From Roseibacterium elongatum DSM 19469 (GTDB taxonomy: Bacteria; Pseudomonadota; Alphaproteobacteria; Rhodobacterales; Rhodobacteraceae), in NCBI RefSeq assembly GCF_000590925.1, contig NZ_CP004372.1, positions 1,717,001 to 1,781,000 on the forward strand: 64,000 nt of DNA, read 5' to 3'. Below the pieces are notes generated by a model. The model was not told where the DNA came from, made no database searches, and saw only the letters and a list, made by a program, of their open reading frames with translations. The translations under genes and the position numbers were made by a program. Every line of letters starts with the position of its first letter. Within the stretch, counting starts at the first letter, position 1. Positions 48,820 through 56,870 of this stretch are shown here, piece by piece.

Positions 48820-49382
48820 GTGGCATCGGACATAATGGCGGGCCGTCGTTTGAGGCAGGTCACGGGTTTCGCAAACTGGCCTGGAGCAAGGCGCGCAAGG
48901 CGCTGTTGCCGGCCCTGCCGCTGGAGGTGGTGCGGGTGCGCGTGGCGCGGGCCGAGCGTCTCGGCCTGCCCTATCGCACCTATGCCACGATCCGCGCGAC
49001 GGCGGGGCGGGATATCGTGGCCTTTCTGTTTTCGGGCAACGCGCTGGGCCTGACCGCGCGCCGCATCGCGATCCCGACGGTCGAGGCGGACCGGCTGGAG
49101 GGCCTGTCCGGGGCGGCGGTGCGGCTGGGCGCGGTTTACCGGGCGCCGGAGGCGGTGCTGGCGGCGAACGCAGCACGGCTGGAGGCCACCGCCGAGGCGC
49201 CCGCGATGAGCGTGTCGTGGGGCGCTGCACGCGCGCGATTGCGCGGCCTTCTCCACGCGCATCGTCTGCCGCTGGATGGTGTGGTGCTGGTGGCGGCCAC
49301 GGGGATCGAGGCCGAATGGTGCGCCACGGCGGGCCTGGCCGGCACGATCCCGGCAGAGCGGTTCTTTGACCGGCAGACCTGA
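48816..49382 (+). CDS. Hypothetical protein with MSGIGHNGGP N-terminus
   Basis: A 188-residue protein starting MSGIGHNGGPS, a leader seen in many alphaproteobacterial hypotheticals. The rest is alanine-rich and alpha-helical with a basic region (AWSKARKALLPALPLEVVRVRVAR). It overlaps the preceding gene by 4 bp and lies 108 bp upstream of ribBA. The role is unknown; its location hints at a link to flavin metabolism only by context. Confidence 0.6.
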   Translation: MSGIGHNGGPSFEAGHGFRKLAWSKARKALLPALPLEVVRVRVARAERLGLPYRTYATIRATAGRDIVAFLFSGNALGLTARRIAIPTVEADRLEGLSGAAVRLGAVYRAPEAVLAANAARLEATAEAPAMSVSWGAARARLRGLLHAHRLPLDGVVLVAATGIEAEWCATAGLAGTIPAERFFDRQT

Positions 49383-49490
49383 GCCGGCAGCCCCGCGCGC
49401 CCGCGCCCCCGCGTCGCGGGCCGGCGCGTCTGGCAAAGTCCGGCGGCATGGTCTATCTGCCAGCACAAACCGACGCGTGAAGGGGCGACC

Positions 49491-50622
49491 ATGACGCAAG
49501 CATACGAAACCCCCGGCCCGGTCGAGCGGGACTGGTCCGACGCCATCTCCTCGATCGAGGAGATCATCGAGGATGCCCAGAACGGGCACATGTTCATTCT
49601 TGTCGATCACGAGGACCGCGAGAACGAGGGTGATCTGGTGATCCCCGCGCAATGGGCGACGCCTGATGCGATCAACTTCATGGCGATGCATGGGCGCGGG
49701 CTGATCTGTCTCTCGATGACCGGCGATCGGATCGAGCAGCTGGGCCTGCAACTGATGTCGACGAACAACTCGTCGCGCCACGAGACGGCCTTTACCATCT
49801 CGATCGAGGCGCGCGAGGGGGTGACCACGGGCATCTCGGCTGCCGACCGGGCCAAGACGGTGCAGGTGGCCATCGACGCGTCCAAGGGCGCCGCCGATAT
49901 CGCGACGCCGGGCCATGTGTTCCCGCTGCGGGCGCGGGATGGCGGCGTGCTGGTGCGCGCGGGCCATACCGAGGCGGCGGTCGATATCTCGCGCTTGGCG
50001 GGGCTGAACCCCTCGGGGGTGATCTGCGAGATCATGAACGAGGACGGGTCGATGGCGCGTCTGCCCGACCTGATCGCATTCGCGCAGCGCCACAACCTGA
50101 AGATCGGGACGATCTCGGACCTGATCGCGTATCGCCGGCGACACGACAACCTGGTCAAGGTGCGCGCCGAGGAGGTCATCGAAAGCGAGTTCGGTGGCCA
50201 ATGGCGCATGCGCATCTACACCGACGAGACGCAGGGCGCCGAGCATATCGTGCTGATCGAAGGGCGATATCACGACGGAGGAGCCGGTGCTGGTACGGAT
50301 GCACGCGCTGGACCCGGTGATGGATATCGTGGGCGCCGGACCCAAGGGGCGGGCCGGTGAATTCGCCGACGCCATGCGGTTGATCGCCAGCGAGGGGCGC
50401 GGGGTCGTGGTGCTGCTGCGGGACCTGACCATGAAACTGGCGGTCGCGGGCGAGGCCTCGCCCCAGACATTGCGGCAATACGGTCTGGGGGCGCAGATCC
50501 TGTCGTCGCTGGGCCTGTCGGAGATGATCCTGCTGACCAACTCGCCGAAACCCAAGGTCGTGGGGCTGGATGCCTACGGGCTGAGCATCCTCGACACGCG
50601 CAAGATATCGGAGGTGGACTGA
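49491..50622 (+). CDS. ribBA: RibB with a GTP cyclohydrolase II-like C-terminal domain (one frameshift in this sequence)
   Basis: The N-terminal domain (about 1-210) is 3,4-dihydroxy-2-butanone-4-phosphate synthase: DHEDRENEGDLVIPA, GRGLICLSM, and HTEAAVDISRLAG. The C-terminal domain is RibA-like, but the zinc cysteines and HSEC-type motif of GTP cyclohydrolase II are absent, as in RibBX-type hybrids. The frame breaks at the G3 run 50262-50264; one fewer G gives GDITTEEPVLVRMHAL and a 376-residue protein. The stop overlaps the ribH start by one base. Confidence 0.9.
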
Positions 50623-51170
50623 TGGCCGGAGCCTCGCACTACGTCCTTGACCTGCCGGAGTTCGACAAGCCGGTGAAACTCGCCATCGTGGTGGCCCCCT
50701 ATTACAAGGAGATCGCCGATTGGCTGATCGCCGGGGCCTGCGCCGAGATCGAGAAGGTCGGCGGCAGCTGCGAGGTGATCGAGGTGCCCGGCGCGCTGGA
50801 GGTGCCCACCGCCATCCGCATCGCCTATCGCCAGTCGAATTTCGACGGGTTCGTGGCGTTGGGCTGTGTCATCCGGGGCGAGACGACCCACTATGATACT
50901 GTCTGCAATGACAGCTCGCGGGCCATCCAGTTGCTGGGGCTGGAAGGGGCCTGCATCGGAAACGGCATCCTGACCGTGGAGAATTACGACCAGGCCGCGG
51001 TACGCGCCAATCCCGAGGATCAGAACAAGGGCGGCGGCGCGGCGGCGGCGGCGCTCCACCTGATCGCGTTGACGCGCCGGTTCGGACGGCCTAAGGGCGG
51101 CGTCGGATTCAAACCCCGCGCCGAGACGATCGAGATCGCGGGGGGCAGCGAAGGGCCCGGCACCGCATGA
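50622..51170 (+). CDS. ribH: 6,7-dimethyl-8-ribityllumazine synthase
   Basis: A 182-residue lumazine synthase, the penultimate riboflavin step. It has FDKPVKLAIVVAPYYKEI, the phosphate-binding VPGALEVPTAI, and GCVIRGETTHYDTVCNDSSRA. The C-terminal extension is longer than usual (about 25 residues). It overlaps ribBA by 1 bp and nusB by 4 bp, so the three are tightly coupled. Confidence 0.95.
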   Translation: MAGASHYVLDLPEFDKPVKLAIVVAPYYKEIADWLIAGACAEIEKVGGSCEVIEVPGALEVPTAIRIAYRQSNFDGFVALGCVIRGETTHYDTVCNDSSRAIQLLGLEGACIGNGILTVENYDQAAVRANPEDQNKGGGAAAAALHLIALTRRFGRPKGGVGFKPRAETIEIAGGSEGPGTA

Positions 51171-51676
51171 GCGACGAGCAGAAAACCGACGACGCACGGC
51201 GTCAGATGCCCAAACCCGGCCGGGAGGCACAGCGCCAGATGCGCTCGGCCGCGCGGCTCTATGCGGTGCAGGCGCTGTTCCAGATGGAGATGTCGGGCCA
51301 GACCCTTGACGACGTGCGGCGCGAATTCGAAACGCACCGCTTCGGCGCGGTCTATGAAGGCGACGAGATGGCCGAGGGCGACCCCTATCTCTTTGCCAAG
51401 ATCCTGGAGGGGGCGGTGACGCGCCAGGCCCGGATCGACCAGATGACGGATCGTGCGCTGGTGGCGAAATGGCCGATCGACCGCATCGACCCGACCCTGC
51501 GGGCCCTGTTCCGGGCCGCCGGGGCCGAGTTGATCAACGGCGCGACCCCGCCCAAAGTGGCCATCACCGAATATGTCGATGTCGCCCGCGCCTTTTTCCC
51601 CGAGGGGCGCGAAGTGAAATTCGTGAACGCCGTTCTGGATCATGTCGCGCGCGAGGCGCAGCCCGAGGCGTTCTGA
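51167..51676 (+). CDS. nusB: Transcription antitermination factor NusB
   Basis: A 169-residue NusB, a component of the rRNA antitermination complex. The N-terminal helices read RSAARLYAVQALFQMEMSG, and the C-terminal signature is ATPPKVAITEYVDVARAFF. It ends the rib cluster, as in many bacteria. Confidence 0.95.
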   Translation: MSDEQKTDDARRQMPKPGREAQRQMRSAARLYAVQALFQMEMSGQTLDDVRREFETHRFGAVYEGDEMAEGDPYLFAKILEGAVTRQARIDQMTDRALVAKWPIDRIDPTLRALFRAAGAELINGATPPKVAITEYVDVARAFFPEGREVKFVNAVLDHVAREAQPEAF

Positions 51677-51744
51677 TCGGCCAACCCGCCTTGGCGAGAG
51701 CATGGCATCTTGCATGGCTGCGAACCGGCCATTAGGCCACGGCC

Positions 51745-52101
51745 ATGCAGGTCTTCGAGAATATCATCAGCGACCGCGGGTCGAAATATGCCGTCTCGGG
51801 CGGGCCATGCAGCACGGCCGAGGACGCCGCTGCCTTTCTCAAGGCGCTGAAACGCAAAAAGAAGTTTGCCAAGGCGACCCATAGCAGCTGGGGCGTGTTG
51901 ACGGCCGACGGGCCGCTGAAGAACGATGATGGCGAGGCCGGGGCCGGCATGGTCATCCTGCGCATGCTGGAACGGGCGGCGCGGCAGGATCATATCGTCG
52001 TCGTGACGCGCTGGTACGGCGGAAAGCATCTGGGCGGCGACCGCTTTCGCCATGTGCAGGAGGCCGTGCGCCTGTATCTGTCCAAGGTGCCGGAAATCTG
52101 A
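51745..52101 (+). CDS. IMPACT/YigZ family protein (single domain)
   Basis: A 118-residue protein with the IMPACT-family core (RSKYAVSGG-type N-terminus, later VTRWYGGKHLGGDRFRHV). Typical YigZ is about 200 residues; this one lacks the C-terminal domain, as in other alphaproteobacterial members. Related proteins interact with translation factors; the role here is unknown. Confidence 0.8.
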   Translation: MQVFENIISDRGSKYAVSGGPCSTAEDAAAFLKALKRKKKFAKATHSSWGVLTADGPLKNDDGEAGAGMVILRMLERAARQDHIVVVTRWYGGKHLGGDRFRHVQEAVRLYLSKVPEI

Positions 52102-52188
52102 GGAACGGGCGGTCCCGGTGCTTGTGGCGTGGGGCCGCCATCCCATCTATGCGTGGGGGCCGCGCCGGGACGCGGTGGCATCGCGACG

Positions 52189-53136
52189 TTGAGCGCATCC
52201 TTGGACATCGTGGTTCTTTTGGCCGGTCTGGGCCTGCTGCTGGGTGGCGGCGAAATCCTTGTGCGGGGTGGCCTTGCGCTGGCGCACAGGTTGGGCATGA
52301 CCCCGGCGATGATCGGGGCGGTCGTTCTGGGCTTTGGCACCTCGACGCCGGAACTGGTGACATCGCTGCAGGCGGCCTTTGCCGGGGCACCGGGCATCGC
52401 GCTGGGCAATGTGGTCGGGTCGAACATCGCCAACATCCTGCTGATCCTGGGGGTGGCGGCGCTGATCGCGCCGATGGTCGCGCGCGGGGCCGTATCGCAG
52501 CGCGATGTGGTCGCGATGCTGCTGGCGACGCTGGCGGGCCTGGCCGTGCTGGCATCGGGGCAGGCGGGGCGTGGTACGGGGGTGGTCCTGTTGTTGGGTC
52601 TGGCCGCTTACCTCTGGGTGAGCTTGAGGTCTGGCGCACGGGTGGATGTGCCCGCCGACATCGCCGTTCCGGTCGCCCGGCCACCGGTATGGACGGGGGC
52701 TGCACTGGCCATCGGCGGGATCGCCGCGACGATTCTCGGGGCGCATCTGTTGGTGGGCGCGGCGACGCGCATGGCAACCGACCTGGGCGTGCCCGAGGCG
52801 GTGATCGGCCTGACCCTTGTGGCGGTGGGCACCTCGTTGCCGGAACTGGCGACAAGCGTGGTGGCGGCGTTCCGCGGTCAGGGTGCGATGAGCCTTGGCA
52901 ATATCCTGGGGTCGAACGTGTTCAACATCGCCGGTATCCTTGGTGTGACGGCGGTGGCCTCGCCGCTTGTCGTGCCGGCTTCGATCGGGGTGGTCGATGC
53001 CGTCACGCTGGCCGGATCGGCGTTGCTTCTGGCGGCCTTTCTGTGGGTCGGACGCATCGGGCGCGTCGCGGCGATGATCCTGCTGACGGGGTATCTGGCC
53101 TATGTCGGGTGGCTGGCCCGCGCGTTTTTGCCGTAG
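52189..53136 (+). CDS. Calcium/sodium antiporter (CaCA family)
   Basis: A 315-residue inner-membrane exchanger with about ten helices and two inverted alpha repeats: GFGTSTPELVTSLQAAFAG (first) and AVGTSLPELATSVVAAFRG (second), each followed by G-S-N motifs (VGSNIANI, LGSNVFNI). It would exchange Na+ or K+ for Ca2+. The start is uncertain: a TTG at 52189 places the first helix correctly, but no strong ribosome site was seen. Confidence 0.85.
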   Translation: MSASLDIVVLLAGLGLLLGGGEILVRGGLALAHRLGMTPAMIGAVVLGFGTSTPELVTSLQAAFAGAPGIALGNVVGSNIANILLILGVAALIAPMVARGAVSQRDVVAMLLATLAGLAVLASGQAGRGTGVVLLLGLAAYLWVSLRSGARVDVPADIAVPVARPPVWTGAALAIGGIAATILGAHLLVGAATRMATDLGVPEAVIGLTLVAVGTSLPELATSVVAAFRGQGAMSLGNILGSNVFNIAGILGVTAVASPLVVPASIGVVDAVTLAGSALLLAAFLWVGRIGRVAAMILLTGYLAYVGWLARAFLP

Positions 53137-53214
53137 GGCGCCCGGAATGCCGCACGGGGTTGTTCTCGGGCGGATCGGTGTTACCTTGAAAGCAACTCAA
53201 GCAGAGAGGTCACG

Positions 53215-53538
53215 ATGCCAGACCATATCAAGTTCATCCTGCGCCACGCATTCGTCGGCTTTCTGCTGGCGCTGGCCTTTGTCGGCGGTCTTTTGTACCT
53301 GAACGTCGCAAATCTGTGGCATCTCGTGACCCACACGGCCGAAGGGCCGATCGCGACGGTGATGTTGATCGTGTTCTGTACGATCACCTTTGGTTCGGCC
53401 CAGATCGGCTACAAGATCATGATGATGGGCGAAGAGAACGACGACGATGATCGCAGCGGCGGCAAGCGCGATGCGATCCCGACGCTTGACGCCATCGCTG
53501 TGCCGATCCCGGTCGAAAGCAAGCGCCCCCGCGCCTGA
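53215..53538 (+). CDS. Small membrane protein
   Basis: A 107-residue protein with two membrane helices (about 12-30 and 45-65) and a charged C-terminal tail (MMGEENDDDDRSGGKRD). AGAGG precedes the ATG. The family is not recognised. A strong bidirectional terminator follows. Confidence 0.65.
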   Translation: MPDHIKFILRHAFVGFLLALAFVGGLLYLNVANLWHLVTHTAEGPIATVMLIVFCTITFGSAQIGYKIMMMGEENDDDDRSGGKRDAIPTLDAIAVPIPVESKRPRA

Positions 53539-53551
53539 AACGCACCGTAAA

Positions 53552-53596
53552 ACACAAAAAAAACGCCGACCAACACGGTCGGCGTTTTTTTTGTGT
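53552..53596. terminator. Bidirectional terminator with perfect 20-bp stem
   Basis: The two 20-bp arms are perfectly complementary around a 5-base loop (53572-53576): ACAC, A8, CGCCGACC on the left and the mirror on the right, so each strand ends in T8. It serves both the small membrane gene (+) and the 6S-like RNA (-). Confidence 0.9.
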
Positions 53597-53606
53597 CTTG
53601 CGAAAG

Positions 53607-53770
53607 GTGACGGGCCCGCAGCGACCGTAGAGGCGTGAATTCCCGAGAGCCTGTATAGACAGGTGGGCGCCAGGTAACCGAACCACGGCCCGGACAGAGC
53701 CAGCCCCCTCGGAAATGCTTAAGGCCACCGGAATGTTGCCACAGATACGGGAAGAGCAGCACCCGTCACG
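53607..53770 (-). ncRNA. ssrS: Probable 6S RNA
   Basis: A gene-free stretch transcribed right to left. Its ends are exactly complementary (GTGACGGG at the 5' end, CCCGTCAC at 53607-53614), giving a closing stem. Internal pairing includes TTCCCG/CGGGAA and GGTGG/CCACC, and a small CCTGT/ACAGG hairpin sits on the 3' side, so the whole folds as a long interrupted rod of about 163 nt, as 6S RNA does. 6S RNA binds the sigma-70 holoenzyme and mimics an open promoter. A promoter-like sequence precedes it and a strong terminator follows. No tmRNA, SRP or RNase P motifs were seen. Confidence 0.62.
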
Positions 53771-53776
53771 CAGGGA

Positions 53777-53803
53777 CATATGACGCCGGACGGCCTGCGG
53801 CAA
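53777..53803 (-). promoter_or_regulatory. Candidate promoter of the 6S-like RNA
   Basis: On the minus strand TTGCCG is followed after 17 bases by TATGTC, ending about 6 bases before the predicted 5' end near 53770. It lies just outside the mmcB coding region. Confidence 0.5.
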
Positions 53804-53860
53804 GGGGTGGCGCGATCACATGGGCTTGTGCATGTTCGCGGGATGTTCCAGTCTTGGCCC

Positions 53861-54322
53861 ATGACCGACACATCCCTTACCCCAACGATCGACGCCTTGA
53901 TGCCGGGCCAGGTGCTTGCACGGGGGGTGTGCCGTCACCTGTCGGCGCATGGCTTTGCCACGCTCGAGGAATTCACCCCCGATCGCGGCAAGCGTCTGGA
54001 TGTCATGGCCTTGGGGCCAAAGGGCGAGCTTTGGGTGATCGAGTGCAAGTCCAGCCGCGCCGACTTCACCTCGGACAGCAAATGGACCGGCTATCTCGAT
54101 TGGGGAGATCGATATTTCTGGGCCGTGGACGAGGCGTTTCCGACCGATCTGCTGCCGCCCGATACCGGGCTGATCATCGCCGATGGCTATGATGCCGAGA
54201 TCCTGCGCATGGGACCCGAGGCGAAACTGGCCGGTGCCCGGCGCAAGGCGGTGACGCAGCGTTTTGCGCGGATCGCCGCGCAGCGGCTTCAGATGTTGCG
54301 CGATCCGGGCGCGGTGCTCTGA
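53861..54322 (+). CDS. mmcB: MmcB family DNA repair protein
   Basis: A 153-residue PD-(D/E)XK-fold protein. The core is RGKRLDVMALGPKGELWVIECKSSRADF (nuclease motif E-x-K), with a conserved WTGYLDWGDRYFWAVDE. MmcB is tied to mitomycin/mismatch-independent DNA damage response with ImuABC/DnaE2 in Caulobacter. The ATG at 53861 (MTDTSLTPTIDALMPGQ) was preferred, since upstream ATGs fall in the ncRNA promoter region. Its 3' end overlaps the convergent antiporter gene by 34 bp. Confidence 0.82.
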   Translation: MTDTSLTPTIDALMPGQVLARGVCRHLSAHGFATLEEFTPDRGKRLDVMALGPKGELWVIECKSSRADFTSDSKWTGYLDWGDRYFWAVDEAFPTDLLPPDTGLIIADGYDAEILRMGPEAKLAGARRKAVTQRFARIAAQRLQMLRDPGAVL

Positions 54323-55485
54323 TCCGTGCCGGCGCGTTTCAGGGCCAGCAGGGTCAGGGGTGGCCCCAGGATTTCGAAGATCACCGTCGTGCCCACCGTC
54401 AGGGTCACGATCGTGTCATGCCACTGGGGAAAGGCATCGCCGGCCACCAGGGCCATGCCGACGGCGACACCCGCCTGCGGCAGCAGCGCCGGGCCGATCC
54501 AGCGCCGTTGGGGCGCGGGCAATCCGGCCAGATATCCCCCAAGCCAGCCCCCGACGATGCGGGCCGCCACCCGCAGCACGACATAGGCCAGCCCCAGCAG
54601 GCCGATTTCGGCAAGGCTGCCGATCTCCAGCACCGCGCCGGCCATCACGAAAAACAGCAGCATGAACGGCCATTGAAGGTGCTCGATTTCGTGAAAGGCG
54701 CGGTCGTGATGCCGCGCGAAGTTCGCGATGATGGCCCCCGCGACCAGACCGGCCAGCAAGACCGACACGTCCAGCCACGAGGCCAGACCAGCCGTCAGGA
54801 AAACAAGGCCCAGGGCCTCGGTCTGCAAGGGCTCGCCCGGGGACAGGCGCCCGGTCAGCACGGCGCCGGGCAGCCCGACCACCAGGCCGACGGCGATCGC
54901 CCCGCCGAGACCCCGCGCGGCGTGCCCCAAGGCCGCCGATCCGGCCCCCGTCCCGGCCAGGGTGGCGGCACCCACCAGGGCCACGCTGAACACGATCAGG
55001 CCCCAGGCGTCGTCTACCGCGACGATGCCGCGGATACGCTCGCTGAACGCGCTGGTCGACGCGGCCTGCCTGAGGATGTCGCTGGTCGCAGCGGGGGCGG
55101 TGGCGGTTGCGATTGCAGCGAGGATCAGCGCCAGCGCGGGGTCGAGGCCAACCAGGATCAGACCCGGTGTCACGACGCATAGAGTGACGAGGACCACCGC
55201 CCAGGACACCATCAGGATGCTGCGCCCGTGTTCGGCAAGCTTTCGAGCGGTTAGCGCATTGCCGAGCAGAAACGCGACAAGCGTTAGGGCCGCCACCGAC
55301 AGCGGTTCGAAAAGCGCGGTCGTCTGCTCGGGGATCAGGCCAAGGCCCGACTGCCCCGCCGCGACCCCGATCAGCAACAGCAGCGTGACGCGGGGCAGGG
55401 CGGTGCGCCGCCCCAGCGCATCGGCGGCCAACCCGGCCAGAAACAGGCCCCCAAGCGTCAGAAACAGGCGCGCGATCTCATCCAT
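54289..55485 (-). CDS. Cation:proton antiporter (CPA2 type)
   Basis: A 398-residue membrane protein with about twelve helices of the Na+/H+ exchanger fold (GVAAGQSGLGLIPEQ near residue 40; TATAPAATSDILRQ near 128). It resembles the membrane domain of KefB/YbaL antiporters but has no RCK/TrkA-N domain. Ion specificity is unknown. Confidence 0.85.
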   Translation of the reverse strand: MDEIARLFLTLGGLFLAGLAADALGRRTALPRVTLLLLIGVAAGQSGLGLIPEQTTALFEPLSVAALTLVAFLLGNALTARKLAEHGRSILMVSWAVVLVTLCVVTPGLILVGLDPALALILAAIATATAPAATSDILRQAASTSAFSERIRGIVAVDDAWGLIVFSVALVGAATLAGTGAGSAALGHAARGLGGAIAVGLVVGLPGAVLTGRLSPGEPLQTEALGLVFLTAGLASWLDVSVLLAGLVAGAIIANFARHHDRAFHEIEHLQWPFMLLFFVMAGAVLEIGSLAEIGLLGLAYVVLRVAARIVGGWLGGYLAGLPAPQRRWIGPALLPQAGVAVGMALVAGDAFPQWHDTIVTLTVGTTVIFEILGPPLTLLALKRAGTDQSTAPGSRNI

Positions 55486-55542
55486 GCCGGCCAGATTGGA
55501 TACAGGTGCGGTCTGATGCCTTGACCTCGGTCAGGCAGGGGT

Positions 55543-55564
55543 CCGAAAAACCCGGGTTTTTCGG
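55543..55564. terminator. 22-bp perfect palindrome, likely terminator
   Basis: Symmetric around CCCGGG with A5/T5 arms. It lies downstream of the small gene at 55599 (minus strand) and upstream of the antiporter, so it may separate the two. Confidence 0.5.
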
Positions 55565-55598
55565 AGCGGAATTCTCGAGATTTCCGCCGCCCAGCGGA

Positions 55599-55799
55599 TC
55601 AGCCCTTGGCCTTTTTGCCCATCTTGCGGGCGGCCGCGGCCGCGGCGCGCAATTCCTCGGCGATTTCCTCGGCTTCCTCGGGGTCAAAATCCAGCGGCAG
55701 GTCGATGCCCTGACCCTCGAGATAGATCCGCACCATCCCGAGTGTCGTCGGCCCGATCTGAAGATTGGCCTCGATGTCGCTTTCGCTGTTGATGCTCAT
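55599..55799 (-). CDS. Small acidic protein (DUF6324-like)
   Basis: A 66-residue protein with a beta-like middle (LQIGPTTLGMVRIYLEGQGIDLPLDF), then an acidic helix (DPEEAEEIAEELRA) and a basic C-terminus. It resembles the DUF6324 family of Rhodobacterales by eye. GGAGGCC precedes the ATG. It is divergent from the GNAT gene. Confidence 0.7.
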   Translation of the reverse strand: MSINSESDIEANLQIGPTTLGMVRIYLEGQGIDLPLDFDPEEAEEIAEELRAAAAAARKMGKKAKG

Positions 55800-55866
55800 A
55801 TCCGGCCTCCGTCACATTGACGAAAGGGCGTAGTCGCTCCGCCCCGCCAAGGCAAGGGAGGGTCGC

Positions 55867-56367
55867 ATGGCCAGCGATGGGATCGAGTTGCGCGATCTTG
55901 GGATCGGGGATGCCGGATGGCTGATCCAGCACCATGCCGAGTTGTATCACCGCGACGAGGGGTTCGACGCCAGCTTCGAGGTGCTGGTGGCCCGAATTCT
56001 CGCGGATTTCATCGAAACGCGCGATCCGTCCTGCGAACGGGCCTGGATCGCCTGGTGCGACGGCAAACGCCTTGGGTCGATCTTTTGTGTCCGGGGCGAG
56101 AGGCCCGACGAGGCGAAACTGCGTCTGTTTCTGGTGATGCCGCAGGCGCGCGGCACGGGGTTGGGCCAACGCCTGCTCGATGCCTGTATCGCCCATGCGC
56201 GGGCGCAGGGCTATCTCGCGCTGACCCTTTGGACGCATGAAAGCCATCGCTCGGCCTGTGCCCTGTACAAAAAGGCGGGGTTCGCATGCCTTGCCTTCAA
56301 GCCTGTCCGGTCCTTTGGCGTGGATCTGGTCGAGCAGGCCTGGCGGCTGGATCTGACCGCCGACTGA
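55867..56367 (+). CDS. GNAT family N-acetyltransferase
   Basis: A 166-residue acetyltransferase with the acetyl-CoA binding segment LVMPQARGTGLGQRLLDACIAHAR (motif A, Q/RxxGxG/A) and LWTHESHRSACALYKKAGF. It resembles MarR-fused GNAT domains but stands alone. The substrate is unknown. The ATG follows GGGAGGGTCGC. Confidence 0.88.
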   Translation: MASDGIELRDLGIGDAGWLIQHHAELYHRDEGFDASFEVLVARILADFIETRDPSCERAWIAWCDGKRLGSIFCVRGERPDEAKLRLFLVMPQARGTGLGQRLLDACIAHARAQGYLALTLWTHESHRSACALYKKAGFACLAFKPVRSFGVDLVEQAWRLDLTAD

Positions 56368-56392
56368 GTCCGAAAACCTGCCCAAAACCCCC

Positions 56393-56421
56393 TTGCAATG
56401 CCCGCGCGGCACGAGTATCCC
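56393..56421 (+). promoter_or_regulatory. Candidate promoter of tRNA-His
   Basis: TTGCAA and TATCCC are spaced by 17 bases and end 11 bp before the tRNA, consistent with a sigma-70 promoter. Confidence 0.5.
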
Positions 56422-56431
56422 GCCCCACAGT

Positions 56432-56508
56432 GCCGGCGTAGCTCAGTTGGTTAGAGCGCCTGATTGTGGATCAGGAGGTCCCCCGTTCGAGCCGGGGCGC
56501 TGGTACCA
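56432..56508 (+). tRNA. tRNA-His (GTG anticodon)
   Basis: A 77-nt cloverleaf including an encoded CCA: D-arm AGCTCAGTTGGTTAGAGC, anticodon stem CTGAT-TGTGGAT-CAG region with GTG, T-arm CCCCGTTCGAGCCGGGG. The base before G1 is T, not G, and the discriminator is A73 with a G1-U72 pair. This is the alphaproteobacterial tRNA-His type that lacks G-1. Confidence 0.97.
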
Positions 56509-56528
56509 CCCCCCCCCCCCACACACAC
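56509..56528 (+). repeat. C12 run followed by (AC)4
   Basis: A 12-base C homopolymer directly after the tRNA CCA end, then four AC repeats. Given the indel errors elsewhere its exact length is doubtful. Confidence 0.7.
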
Positions 56529-56543
56529 GCGATACGGGTTCGG

Positions 56544-56870
56544 TCAGCCCTCGGGCAGCGCAAACACCCGCACCTGCAGGCCGCTGTCGCGCTCGAACAC
56601 GCGGATCACATTGTCATCGCCGATGATGACGACATGCCGCCCGACCAGTTGAAAGCCGGTCACGCCCACGCCCTCGGGCACCGCATACTCCCCCGGCGCG
56701 ACGGTGAGGATGGGGGCCTCGGCCGTGTCGTTCAGGCGGATGACAAGCAGGGCCGTGATCGTTATCACCCCTGCGATCATCACCCCGGTCAGGACCGTGA
56801 CCAGCGTTTTCAGGAAACGCAGATCGCGTGGCAGGCCGGCTTGATCCTTCGGAGCTTCGTCCATGTCCAT
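56544..56870 (-). CDS. Small membrane-anchored protein (DUF6476-like)
   Basis: A 108-residue protein with one membrane helix (about 23-45, [21 protein letters not shown]) and a periplasmic beta-rich domain ([32 protein letters not shown]). It resembles a Rhodobacterales family (DUF6476) by eye. Its start codon overlaps that of rluD on the other strand by 8 bp. Confidence 0.72.
   Translation of the reverse strand: MDMDEAPKDQAGLPRDLRFLKTLVTVLTGVMIAGVITITALLVIRLNDTAEAPILTVAPGEYAVPEGVGVTGFQLVGRHVVIIGDDNVIRVFERDSGLQVRVFALPEG

Noticed and set aside
47604..50555. Open minus-strand frame continuing about 3 kb upstream of kpsS
   Set aside because: It lies antisense to ribE, two hypothetical genes and ribBA, has no family motifs, and is what GC-rich codon use produces by chance.
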